Shown: positions 8,195-15,367 of the stretch, piece after piece
How positions within the stretch are numbered: the stretch's first letter is position 1
How the letters are laid out: each line of letters starts with the position of its first letter
Origin: Microbacterium sp. NIBRBAC000506063
GTDB lineage: Bacteria; Actinomycetota; Actinomycetes; Actinomycetales; Microbacteriaceae
DNA: 64,000 bases
NCBI RefSeq assembly: GCF_017968845.1
Contig: NZ_CP072876.1
Location: 992,001-1,056,000, forward strand
Direction of reading: 5' to 3'
Program-made: the position numbers and the translations under genes
The notes under the pieces: model-generated
Database searches by the model: none
Told to the model about the DNA's origin: nothing
Seen by the model: the letters and a program-made list of their open reading frames with translations, nothing else

Positions 8195-9529
8195 TTGAGA
8201 GGAAAAACGTTGAGAAAGGCGGCCGTCGCGCTGTCTGCCGTAGCCGCGCTGTCATTTGGGAGCGCGATACCCGCTCAAGCGCATCTGGACTCATCGGAGC
8301 CAGATGACTCTTTGCTTGAGCTTGTCGTGGAAGAGAAGCCAACGCCACCAGCGCCGGAGCTGGGCGACGCACAGGCCGTGGTGGACGCTCTTGTACTTCC
8401 GCCCGTGACCTCGGAGATACTCGATGCCGCGAACAGCATCCGAGAGCGGTACGTGGACGACCCTCGCTTCAGCGATGTCGAGATTTCACGCGACCGCTCG
8501 ACCTTGACTGTCTGGTGGCATGGGGAGACGACCGCCGAGCTCGACAAGCTCATCGCCGCAGCCGAGATTCCTGTAGTGGTCGAGCGCACCGCGCTCAGCC
8601 CTGGCCGCCTGCGCGAAGCCGTGCGCGAAGCCGTTGCTGACGCCTCGCTGGGCATCACAGCCGCTGCGCCTAAGCTCGACGGATCAGGCATCGAAGTGAC
8701 CTTGGACACCGGAGGAGACGAACGAACAGGCACACAGCTGCGGGTGTCTGCCGAGAAGGAACTCGGGGTTCCTGTGACGGTGCGCGCAGAATCGAGCTTT
8801 ACACCGGCCCGGCGCCAGAATGACTTCTGGGGCCTTGGGGGCGCACGCATCAATCTATGGAATGGCAGCACCATTACGGGCCAATGCACGACCGGCTTCG
8901 CCATTCAGAACGGGACGAACATCGGGGTTCTGACTGCGGCTCACTGCGGTCTCGTTGGATCCCAGTGGGTGCGCTGGCCAGACAACGCCGGGCCGACTGT
9001 CTTCGCGTATACCGGCAACGGCGTCATCAGCTCGATTTCTGCCGCACACGACGCTGCCATCCTCGCGACGAACCACCACATGGGTGCGGTGTACACCCAC
9101 GCGTGGAACGATAGCGCGGGAAACGCGGTTGCCATCAAGGGGACTCAGGAGGCTTTCCCCGGCGCTGAACTCTGCTATTCGGGCTCCTTCTCGGGCATCG
9201 TCTGCGGGAATGTCGTTGATTCAACCGGGTGGAGTTATGATCTGGATGTTGCAGGTGGCCCCACGTCCATCACAATTACAACCGGAGCGCTGACCGAACA
9301 CGCACTCGGTACGGCTTCAGCAGGTCAAGGAGACAGCGGCGGCCCCGGCATCATGGCGGTCATGCAGGGCGGGGTCCCCGTAGTGGTAGCTTCGACCCTC
9401 ATCTCCGCTATCGCCCAGCCCTTTAAGCCCTGCACAGGGCTGGGGGGACGTCTATGCTCCGACGTCGTTCTCTCGACGTCGGTACCTGGTGCTCTCACAT
9501 ACACCGGGTGGAGCATCAAGACTGGTTGA
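8195..9529 (+). CDS. Secreted chymotrypsin-fold serine protease with propeptide
   Basis: About 444 aa. The TTG at 8195 is preferred because AGGAGG (8182-8187) lies seven bases upstream; a GTG at 8189 would leave almost no spacing. A signal peptide ends near PAQA, followed by a pro-region of about 170 residues resembling alpha-lytic/streptogrisin propeptides. The catalytic triad is His in LTAAHCG (about residue 249), Asp in HDAAIL (about 285) and Ser in QGDSGGPG (about 379). Cys pairs in CTTGF/AAHC and LCYSGSFSGIVC fit family S1 disulfides. It is an extracellular protein-degrading enzyme, probably self-processed. It lies in a segment bounded by direct repeats, so it may be acquired. Confidence 0.88.
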   Translation: MRGKTLRKAAVALSAVAALSFGSAIPAQAHLDSSEPDDSLLELVVEEKPTPPAPELGDAQAVVDALVLPPVTSEILDAANSIRERYVDDPRFSDVEISRDRSTLTVWWHGETTAELDKLIAAAEIPVVVERTALSPGRLREAVREAVADASLGITAAAPKLDGSGIEVTLDTGGDERTGTQLRVSAEKELGVPVTVRAESSFTPARRQNDFWGLGGARINLWNGSTITGQCTTGFAIQNGTNIGVLTAAHCGLVGSQWVRWPDNAGPTVFAYTGNGVISSISAAHDAAILATNHHMGAVYTHAWNDSAGNAVAIKGTQEAFPGAELCYSGSFSGIVCGNVVDSTGWSYDLDVAGGPTSITITTGALTEHALGTASAGQGDSGGPGIMAVMQGGVPVVVASTLISAIAQPFKPCTGLGGRLCSDVVLSTSVPGALTYTGWSIKTG

Positions 9530-9530
9530 C

Positions 9531-9574
9531 GTGAATGAAGGGCGTGGTGCGGAAGCACCACGCCCTTCATTCAC
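9531..9574. terminator. Perfect 20-bp stem hairpin, bidirectional terminator
   Basis: Arms 9531-9550 and 9555-9574 are exact complements around the loop GGAA. It begins two bases after the protease stop and its right arm contains the stop codon of the convergent membrane gene, so it can serve both. Confidence 0.85.
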
Positions 9575-9918
9575 GCATCGAACGTGAGCCAGTCAACCGC
9601 GATTACTGCAATCCCGGCAATGAGGACAAGGGACACTATCAACACGGTCCAACGGATAGCCCGCGATCGAGTCAGGAACGATGCCACGGCGTAGCCGGCG
9701 ACTCCCACGAGCATCACCGCAGTAGCCATCCACCCAACCTGCTGGCGATTCTGCTCGAAACACATCGTGACGCCGAAGTAGGGACAGGACTCAGGACCTG
9801 CTCCTACAGTCGCCCAGACCCACCAAGCGGCAGCCATCGTGACGACAGCCAAAACGCACCATTCGAGCCTCTTCGCCAGCCTTCCGCTGCGTGCAGGGGT
9901 TTGCTCAACAGCCGCCAT
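9571..9918 (-). CDS. Small membrane protein, three helices
   Basis: 115 aa from ATG 9918 (GGAGAG just upstream); a GTG at 9960 would add 14 residues. Helices are VLAVVTMAAAWWVWATV, WMATAVMLVGVAGYAVASFL and WTVLIVSLVLIAGIAVIAV, with a Cys pair in ESCPYFGVTMCF outside the membrane. No family was recognised. It is convergent with the protease inside the same repeat-bounded segment. Confidence 0.65.
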   Translation of the reverse strand: MAAVEQTPARSGRLAKRLEWCVLAVVTMAAAWWVWATVGAGPESCPYFGVTMCFEQNRQQVGWMATAVMLVGVAGYAVASFLTRSRAIRWTVLIVSLVLIAGIAVIAVDWLTFDA

Positions 9919-10180
9919 GTCTCTCCGTTCTCCTGGGTGCTCTGCGGCCCCGGTGCCCACGGATACGATTCCTGGTCAGTGTAGTGCCCGAATCTGCCCG
10001 CGTAGGGTGTTTCATGCTTTTGGAAATGCGCTTCGGGGGCAGGGATCGGAAGGAACTCCCGCTCCAATTTCGGCGCTAAGAGGTCGCGCGGACAGGCGGT
10101 CGTCGTGTGGCGTTGACCTGACGCGGGCACGAGGCCTGTCAATCACGGATGTGTGAAAACCTCATGCATCAACAGGAGCA

Positions 10181-10398
10181 TCGGCCTGCTCATCGGCCGC
10201 CGTCTGCGGTTGCAGGGCTTCATCGTCTCCGACCACGGGGATCTTGCGCCCGAGTTCGAGGAGAAGATGACCGACTGGCTGAAGACGGGCCAGGTCGCCT
10301 ACGACGAGACGATCGTCGACGGGATCGACAACGCGGTGGACGCCTTCCTCGGGATGATGCGCGGCGAGAACACCGGAAAGATGCTCGTGCGCGTCTGA
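10181..10398 (+). pseudogene. Truncated 3' fragment of the MDR oxidoreductase gene
   Basis: In-frame copy of the last 72 codons of the 7063-8073 gene (GLLIGRRLRLQGFIVSDHGD to GKMLVRV) with no 5' part. The short ATG-led frame that reads into it (MKTSCINRS...) has no dehydrogenase fold. Probably the original chromosomal 3' end, displaced when new DNA brought in a replacement end. Confidence 0.85.
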
Positions 10399-10482
10399 AG
10401 TGGAGAGCCGCAATATCCGGGAGAAGAGAGACGAAGAGCCGGACCCGAAGGCCCGGCTCTTGCACTGTCTCAACACAGTGTG
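10181..10482 (+). repeat. 302-bp direct repeat, right copy
   Basis: Pairs with 7856-8157. Its right end merges into the tRNA-Leu-derived sequence at 10478-10501, so in the ancestral order the oxidoreductase gene probably lay directly next to the tRNA-Leu 3' end. Confidence 0.9.
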
Positions 10483-10501
10483 CGCGAGGGGGGACTTGAA
10501 C
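10478..10501 (-). other. Left attachment site of the island (tRNA-Leu 3'-end duplicate)
   Basis: GTGTGCGCGA, a G run, then GACTTGAAC repeats 30828-30850, which is the 3' acceptor and T-arm end of tRNA-Leu. The only difference is six versus five G. Sequence beyond 10501 no longer matches the tRNA. This is the classic duplicate left by a tyrosine integrase using a tRNA 3' end. Confidence 0.85.
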
Positions 10502-10617
10502 TGACCTCGACCCCGCGCGCCGCGAATCTCGGTCGGGCATTCTGCCGCATAAAATCAACGATCTACGACGTGTGCCCTGTGGATAACTCCACCGCGGTAC
10601 CCCGACCTACAGGTTGC

Positions 10618-10640
10618 TTAGCACTTTCGTTAGCACTTTT
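10618..10640 (+). repeat. Tandem TTAGCACTTT motifs, left island arm
   Basis: Two copies start at 10618 and 10630, a 12-bp spacing. The same arrangement and orientation recur at 30748-30768 inside the right end. They are candidate integrase arm-binding sites. The stretch 10502-10696 otherwise holds one DnaA-box-like TGTGGATAA (10578-10586) and the repressor promoter. Confidence 0.6.
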
Positions 10641-10662
10641 CGCGGAACATGTTATCTCACAT

Positions 10663-10675
10663 CTACTTCTTGTAG
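10663..10675. promoter_or_regulatory. CTAC-N5-GTAG operator upstream of the BlaI/CopY-like gene
   Basis: CTAC TTCTT GTAG ends 21 bp before the repressor ATG, between the start codon and an upstream AT-rich stretch. The same symmetric site occurs at 15053-15065 and 15101-15113. BlaI/MecI/CopY proteins bind TACA/TGTA-type dyads, so autoregulation is likely. Confidence 0.65.
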
Positions 10676-10696
10676 TCTTGTTGTGGAGGTGTCGCT

Positions 10697-11071
10697 ATGG
10701 CTGGTCAGCGGACGCGTGAGCGGGGTGAGCTTGAGGGCGAGGTCATGCGGATCCTGTGGGAGCGCGATGAACTTCTGAGCGCGCGGGATGTTCAGGCATT
10801 GTTCTCGGGTCATACTCCGGCGTATACGACGCTGATGACGGCTCTGGATCGTCTGGAGAAGAAGGGACAGGTCGTGCGTTCGGGCGAGTCGCCGCGGAAG
10901 GTGCGGTTCCGAGCGGCGCGGTCGGGGGATGAGCACGCCAGTCGAGAGATGGCCTCGGCGCTGGATGCGGCGGGGGATCGTCAGGCGGCGTTGCTGCGTT
11001 TCGCCGGAAATCTCGCTGCGGAGGATCTTGAGTTGCTGCGGCAGGCGATCGCTCCGAGGAAGAGCCGGTAG
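10697..11071 (+). CDS. BlaI/MecI/CopY-family winged-helix repressor
   Basis: 124 aa. The winged-helix domain covers residues 10-85 (LEGEVMRILWERDELLSARD, YTTLMTALDRLEKKGQVVR); a short helical C-terminus should dimerise. GTGGAGG precedes the ATG at 10697. The next gene, six bases downstream, is an M56 peptidase, the usual partner that cleaves or removes BlaI-type repressors. Its genomic neighbours and the three shared operators point to copper rather than beta-lactam control. No Cys-rich CopY metal site is visible, so metal sensing would have to act through the peptidase or another partner. Confidence 0.85.
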   Translation: MAGQRTRERGELEGEVMRILWERDELLSARDVQALFSGHTPAYTTLMTALDRLEKKGQVVRSGESPRKVRFRAARSGDEHASREMASALDAAGDRQAALLRFAGNLAAEDLELLRQAIAPRKSR

Positions 11072-11076
11072 CGGGG

Positions 11077-11889
11077 ATGGTGCTTGTGCTCTCCTGCGGG
11101 GTTCTCGCGGGCGGATTGTTGCTGTTCGCACCGCTGGTGCTGACTCGGGGGCGGTGGCAGGTGCGGTTCCCGCGGCTGGCCTTCGCCTCGTGGTTCGGGG
11201 CGTTCCTGGTCGGTTGTGCATTGGCTCTGGGATCGCTGGTGGCGATGGTCGCCGCGTCCTTGTCCGCATCGAGCTCGATGGATGCGGCGGCGGCGACCGT
11301 GGTGACGGTCGGGACGTGGTTGAGCCTAGGAGCGATAGGCGCGATCGCGGCATTCGTGTCGGTGTCCGCCGAGCCCCTGGCTGACTCACACCGTGAGGCG
11401 ATCAGCGCGTTGGCTGCGGTGGCGCTTTCGCGCGAGGAGCGGCGCGGGTTCACCCTGGTCCGGTTCGCGTCGGAGGAGCCGGTGGCTTGCGCGGTACCGG
11501 GCCGGCGGCCGGAGATTCTGGTGTCGACAGGTCTGGAGATGCTGTTGTCCGCGGCGCAGTTGCAGGCGGTCCTCGCTCACGAGTACGCGCATTTGCGCTA
11601 TGGACACGGGTGGGCGGTGCGGGTCGCGGAAGTCAATGCGCTGTGCCTGCCACGGTTCCTGCGTGCAGGTCGGGGGTTGAGACGGGCGACGCTGCTGCTG
11701 GTTGAGCTGATCGCCGACGATGCGGCGGCCCGGCAGGCGGGGGCGGCGAATCTCGCCAATGCGCTGGATCGGATGGCGAAGGAAAGCGGGGATGCCGGCC
11801 TCGCGCTGCGCGCGGAGAGGCTGGCGCTGCGGCGGTGGCCGAGGGCGTCTCACCGGAGGGTGCCGGAGCCGATCCGCCTGCCTGTCTGA
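11077..11889 (+). CDS. M56-type membrane metalloprotease (BlaR1/MecR1-like, no sensor domain)
   Basis: 270 aa. The first about 100 residues hold three hydrophobic segments (LVLSCGVLAGGLLLFAPLVL, GAFLVGCALALGSLVAMVAA, GTWLSLGAIGAIAAFVSV). The zinc motif HEYAHLRYGH follows a PEILVSTGLEMLL stretch near residue 165, with a downstream ELIADDAAA supplying the third ligand. There is no penicillin-binding domain. Next to a BlaI gene, it should cleave the repressor or trigger its loss when a signal is sensed in the membrane. Ends eight bases before the convergent copC-copD gene. Confidence 0.85.
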   Translation: MVLVLSCGVLAGGLLLFAPLVLTRGRWQVRFPRLAFASWFGAFLVGCALALGSLVAMVAASLSASSSMDAAAATVVTVGTWLSLGAIGAIAAFVSVSAEPLADSHREAISALAAVALSREERRGFTLVRFASEEPVACAVPGRRPEILVSTGLEMLLSAAQLQAVLAHEYAHLRYGHGWAVRVAEVNALCLPRFLRAGRGLRRATLLLVELIADDAAARQAGAANLANALDRMAKESGDAGLALRAERLALRRWPRASHRRVPEPIRLPV

Positions 11890-11897
11890 TCACGGTC

Positions 11898-13618
11898 TCA
11901 GCCGATAGTTATTGGGATGATCGCGATCGGCTCGGTGTAGGTGTCGATGCGGGCCGTGACCTGCATCCGCCACTCACCGGCCACGGGCATCGCGACCGAG
12001 GCGGTGTACTCGCCGGCGCTCTCGTCGAACTCGGGTTCTGCGGTGAAGGGGCCGAGGTTTTCTTCCGGGAGCCGCACCTCTACGCCCACCTGCTCCGGTG
12101 TCACCGGTGCCCCGTCATACTCCAGGCGGAAGGTGAGAATGTTGACGCCGGGTGCGGTGGGGCTCAGTGTCCCGCTCACCGTCAGCCCCTGGGACTCGGC
12201 GCGCACGGGCGTCTCCTGGACAGTAACCGGCGGCGCAGCATCCCGGTGTGGTGATGCTCGTGGCGGGGCTGCTGTTGCTGAGGAAGCCGGTGACGGCGAT
12301 GACGGTGACGAGCAGAGCTGCCTCATAGCCGAGGATGCGGCGCAGCGTCGCCCATTGAAGGGTCGCGGGGGGTCTGCGGGTGATGGCCGGGAGCAGGCGG
12401 GTGCGGTTCCAAGCGGCGAGGGCGACGACGGCGACGACGATACCGAGCTTGAGGAGCAGGGTGCGTCCGTAGCCGGTGGAGACCAGGGCGTCCCAGGAGT
12501 CGAGGATGAGGATCGCCATGATGGTGCCGCTGACGGCGAGGAGGACGACCGAGAACAGTGCGTAGCGGGAGAAGCGGGAGACGACGTCCGCGGCGGCAGC
12601 CGGTGCGACCCGGGAGTCGTCGTACTGCCCAATGCGGGGCGGGCGGTGAGGAGGAAGCGCAGCAGTCCGATGACGGCGCCGGTCCAGAATGCGCCGGCGA
12701 GCAGATGCCCGAGGTCGGCGGTGATCATGAGCCAGGTCGGCGCGACGGTCTGCGTGTGCCCGACCAACAAAGGCACGGCGACCGCGACCCCACGCCTGCG
12801 ACCGCGGCGAAGCGGCCGGGTGTGCTCGTCGCCTTGAGCGCGAGGATCAGCCCGGCACTACCCGCGAGGGTCACCAGGGCAGCAGAGACGACGGGCTGCC
12901 AGAGGATCCCGGGAACCCATGAGGAGAGGTCGAACATTGCCGATGGCGGGAGGCCGGTGATCCTCAGTGCGGAGGCGGGGACGAGGAACAGGGAAGCGAG
13001 GGCCGCGGCGCCGAACGCGATGGCCATGATCCGCCGCGTGCCCCGGTCGTCGGGCCGTCGCTCCCGCAGCACGATCCGCTCGAAGAACACCAGACCGGCC
13101 AGGATCAGCAGGCCGAGGTACTGGAGGATGGTCAACGCCGAGACTGCCGTCTCCGTGGCGGGAGGCGTCCCTTCCAGCGCGGTGTCTGGCGGGGGCGAGG
13201 CCTGGACGGTTTCACCGATCTGGAAACTGATCGCTCCGGCGATGGGATGGCTATCGGCGGAGACGACCCGGTAGCTGAGGGCATAGGAGCCCTCAGCTAG
13301 ATCGATTGGGAGTGCGACGGTGACGGTCGTGTCGACGGTGCGCGCAGAGAGGATGACGGGATCGCTGCCATCGCCGAGAAACAGGCGGATGCCGCCGTCA
13401 ATGAGCCGGACGGGCTCATTGAACAGCAGCTCCGCGGCCCGCGGCGCCTCCTCGAGCACAGCCCCGTCCTCCGGGGTCGTGCCCAGCAGTTCCGCATGCG
13501 CGGCGGCCGGAGCAGTGCCCGTGCCGATCGCGAAGATCCCGCCGAGCAGGACCGCGAACAGCACCAGCACCGCACCGTGCCAGGCGCGCGTCTGTTTCCC
13601 GGCGACAGTCAGCGTCAT
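11898..13618 (-). CDS. CopC-CopD fusion with C-terminal YtkA/FixH-like domain, about three frameshifts
   Basis: About 573 aa once joined. A signal peptide ends AAAHA; the mature N-terminal His and SADSHPIAG match the Cu(II)-binding CopC fold. About eight CopD helices follow (TILQYLGLLILAGLVFFERI; LVGHTQTVAPTWLMITADLG; MAILILDSWDALVSTGYGRT). The last 110 residues are a periplasmic beta domain (PGVNILTFRLEYDGAPVTPE to the stop at 11898). Shifts lie near 12785, 12620 and 12240. Role: periplasmic copper binding and transfer or uptake across the membrane. The start at 13618 overlaps the probable ycnI stop (ATGA). Confidence 0.85.
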
Positions 13619-14372
13619 GCCTTCTTGCGCCCCGGAGCAATGCGATCCCGCCGGTGAGCAGACCCGCGGCACCGACCACCAGAGAGGTCACGATCAGCGG
13701 CGTCTGACTGGCGGTAGCAGGCTGCTGAGCCGCCGCATCAGCGTGCTCATCCTCACTCCCGTGCGCGTCACCGTCCTCCTCACCGTTACCGCCGTCGCCA
13801 TGCCCATGTCCGGAGTCGCTCGCGGCGACCACGGAGAGCGCCGGCGAGGGCGCCTCCAGGTCATGGGGATCCTGACCGTCCGCGGGGATCTGCACCCAGC
13901 CCGTCTCGCCTTCCTCGCAGGTTTGCACCGTGGGGAAGTAGAGGGTTTGACCCGCTGCGTCTGTGGGCAGCTGCAGTGACAGTTCGAAGGTGTCGCGCTG
14001 ATCATGCGGCAACGGGGTCGTGGCCGTGTACACGATCTCAGCGATACGCTCGGTGACCTCATTGCCGTGCCCATCGACGATCGGCGTCTCCAGCGCCTCG
14101 GACACCTTCTCCACCGTGTAGAAAGCATTGCGGGTCGGTGTGACCGCGTTGATACCCTCCGGGATCTGGATTGCCACGCTCGTCGTCGGCGAGTCGCCGC
14201 AGCCGTGGGGGACGCTGAAGGTCAGCACCGCATAGGAGCCGGCCTCCGCGGTGTTCGAGCTGACGCCGACGTGGGCGCTGGCAGCGCCCGCCCCGGCGAA
14301 GGTCAGCGCGAGGACGCCCAGTGCGGCGGCACCTCCGACGAGCAGGCGGTGCTTGTTCGTGCGTGATGGCAT
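13615..14372 (-). CDS. YcnI-like copper-binding membrane-anchored protein (DUF1775)
   Basis: About 250 aa. A signal peptide of some 33 residues ends GAASAHVGVSSNTAEAG, exposing the His-1 copper ligand of the DUF1775 fold. A His/Asp/Glu-rich linker (DSGHGHGDGG, EDGDAHGSEDEHAD) precedes a C-terminal helix VTSLVVGAAGLLTGGIALLR. As read, the frame runs on past the expected end; one missing base near 13630 would give a stop at 13615 overlapping the copC-copD start. It likely delivers periplasmic copper to CopC-CopD. Confidence 0.8.
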
Positions 14373-14428
14373 TCGTTCTCTCTCTTTCTCGATTCCCACC
14401 GCTTCCGGTGGAGGGTCTGTATTGCTGG

Positions 14429-15040
14429 TCAGGCTGCGAGCATCGTCCAGCACATTGCCGCCATGCCGAAACCCATGACGGCCCCGGTGGCGACATCGCC
14501 GGTGTGCCCGAACCAGGTTCGCGCCCGCCCTCGGACGCACTCGATGAGCTCCGCCGTCTGGATCACCGCCACCACCACAAGAGCGGCGGTGATCGCCACC
14601 CCGCTCAGCACCACAGGACCGGATAGCATCGCATGCGCGTGCGCCCCGCCGACTTCCGGGGTAGCACCAGGCGGCGATGGGATCATCACCACTACCATCC
14701 AGACCATCGCGAGCATCATCACAGCGTGCGCGATCTGATGCCAGGAACCGTGCCCGCCCAGCATCCGCCGGGTCACCGTCCGGCGCGCCTGAAGCACGCC
14801 GAGCAGGACGAACCACGCCGATGCTGCTGCGAAGAGGATCAGCTGCGGCGATACCGGCACCGTGGTCCAGATTGGCCAGGGCATGATCGCCATGACCAGC
14901 GCCATCACGGCGTGCAGCGCATGGCCGACCGCCTGCATCGGGCGATGCCGATCCACCGCGACCCGCAGTACCGAGTACAGGGCGAGTACTGCGAACACGA
15001 TCGTGAACGCCCATCCCGCTGCCGGATCCGCGACCATCAT
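14429..15040 (-). CDS. DUF5134-like His/Met-rich membrane protein
   Basis: About 203 aa with five to six helices. Met and His are concentrated in and near the membrane (HALHAVMALVMAIMPWPIW, HQIAHAVMMLAMVWMVVVMI, GGAHAHAML), a composition typical of copper-handling proteins. ATG at 15040 or 15037 follows GGAG. First gene of the minus-strand copper operon, with the CTAC-N5-GTAG site at 15053-15065 directly upstream. Function in the family is undetermined; copper binding is inferred from composition and context. Confidence 0.7.
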   Translation of the reverse strand: MMVADPAAGWAFTIVFAVLALYSVLRVAVDRHRPMQAVGHALHAVMALVMAIMPWPIWTTVPVSPQLILFAAASAWFVLLGVLQARRTVTRRMLGGHGSWHQIAHAVMMLAMVWMVVVMIPSPPGATPEVGGAHAHAMLSGPVVLSGVAITAALVVVAVIQTAELIECVRGRARTWFGHTGDVATGAVMGFGMAAMCWTMLAA

Positions 15041-15052
15041 CACTCCATATAT

Positions 15053-15065
15053 CTACAAGACGTAG
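15053..15065. promoter_or_regulatory. CTAC-N5-GTAG operator of the minus-strand copper operon
   Basis: CTAC AAGAC GTAG lies 13 bp upstream of the ATG at 15040, in the 100-bp region between the divergent copper operons. Same symmetry and spacing as 10663-10675 and 15101-15113. Confidence 0.65.
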
Positions 15066-15100
15066 TAGTAACAGTAGAGGGCGGCCGTGACCTGCGCAAA

Positions 15101-15113
15101 CTACATGATGTAG
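15101..15113. promoter_or_regulatory. CTAC-N5-GTAG operator of the plus-strand copper operon
   Basis: CTAC ATGAT GTAG ends 26 bp before the TTG start of the metallochaperone gene at 15140. The repressor encoded at 10697 is the obvious candidate to bind it. Confidence 0.65.
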
Positions 15114-15139
15114 ATTTGAGGGGAAGGGCGGGAGCGGTA

Positions 15140-15367
15140 TTGGTTGAGATCGTGTTCGAGGTGAACGGAATGACGTGCGCGCATTGCGAGCGTGCGATCA
15201 CCGCCGAGCTCGCCGAGCTGCGAGGAGTCACCGGCGTCGATGTCGATACCGGCTCGGGGTGGGTGCGGGTACAGGCGGAGGCACCCGTGCCACGGGAAGA
15301 GATCGCCAGGGCCGTCGATGACGCCGGCTACGAACTGGAATCCTGGCTCGTGCGTCCCGATGAGTAA
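15140..15367 (+). CDS. copZ: CopZ-like HMA-domain copper chaperone
   Basis: 75 aa. A single heavy-metal-associated domain with VNGMTCAHCERAI supplies the CxxC copper site near residue 13; the beta-alpha-beta pattern continues to DDAGYELESWLV. TTG at 15140 is chosen because GGGAG lies about seven bases upstream and the product then begins at the domain. The gene overlaps the next by eight bases (ATGAGTAA), so translation is coupled. It should carry Cu(I) to the CopA ATPase encoded two genes on. Confidence 0.8.
   Translation: MVEIVFEVNGMTCAHCERAITAELAELRGVTGVDVDTGSGWVRVQAEAPVPREEIARAVDDAGYELESWLVRPDE

Noticed and set aside
10149..10398. Functional second MDR oxidoreductase
   Set aside because: Only the last 72 codons exist, with no cofactor-binding part.
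10478..10501. Second tRNA-Leu gene
   Set aside because: Only the 3' acceptor and part of the T-arm are present; no anticodon arm follows. It is an attachment-site duplicate.
10697..11889. Beta-lactam resistance regulators (BlaI/BlaR1)
   Set aside because: No beta-lactamase gene and no penicillin-binding sensor domain in the M56 protein; neighbours and shared operators point to copper.
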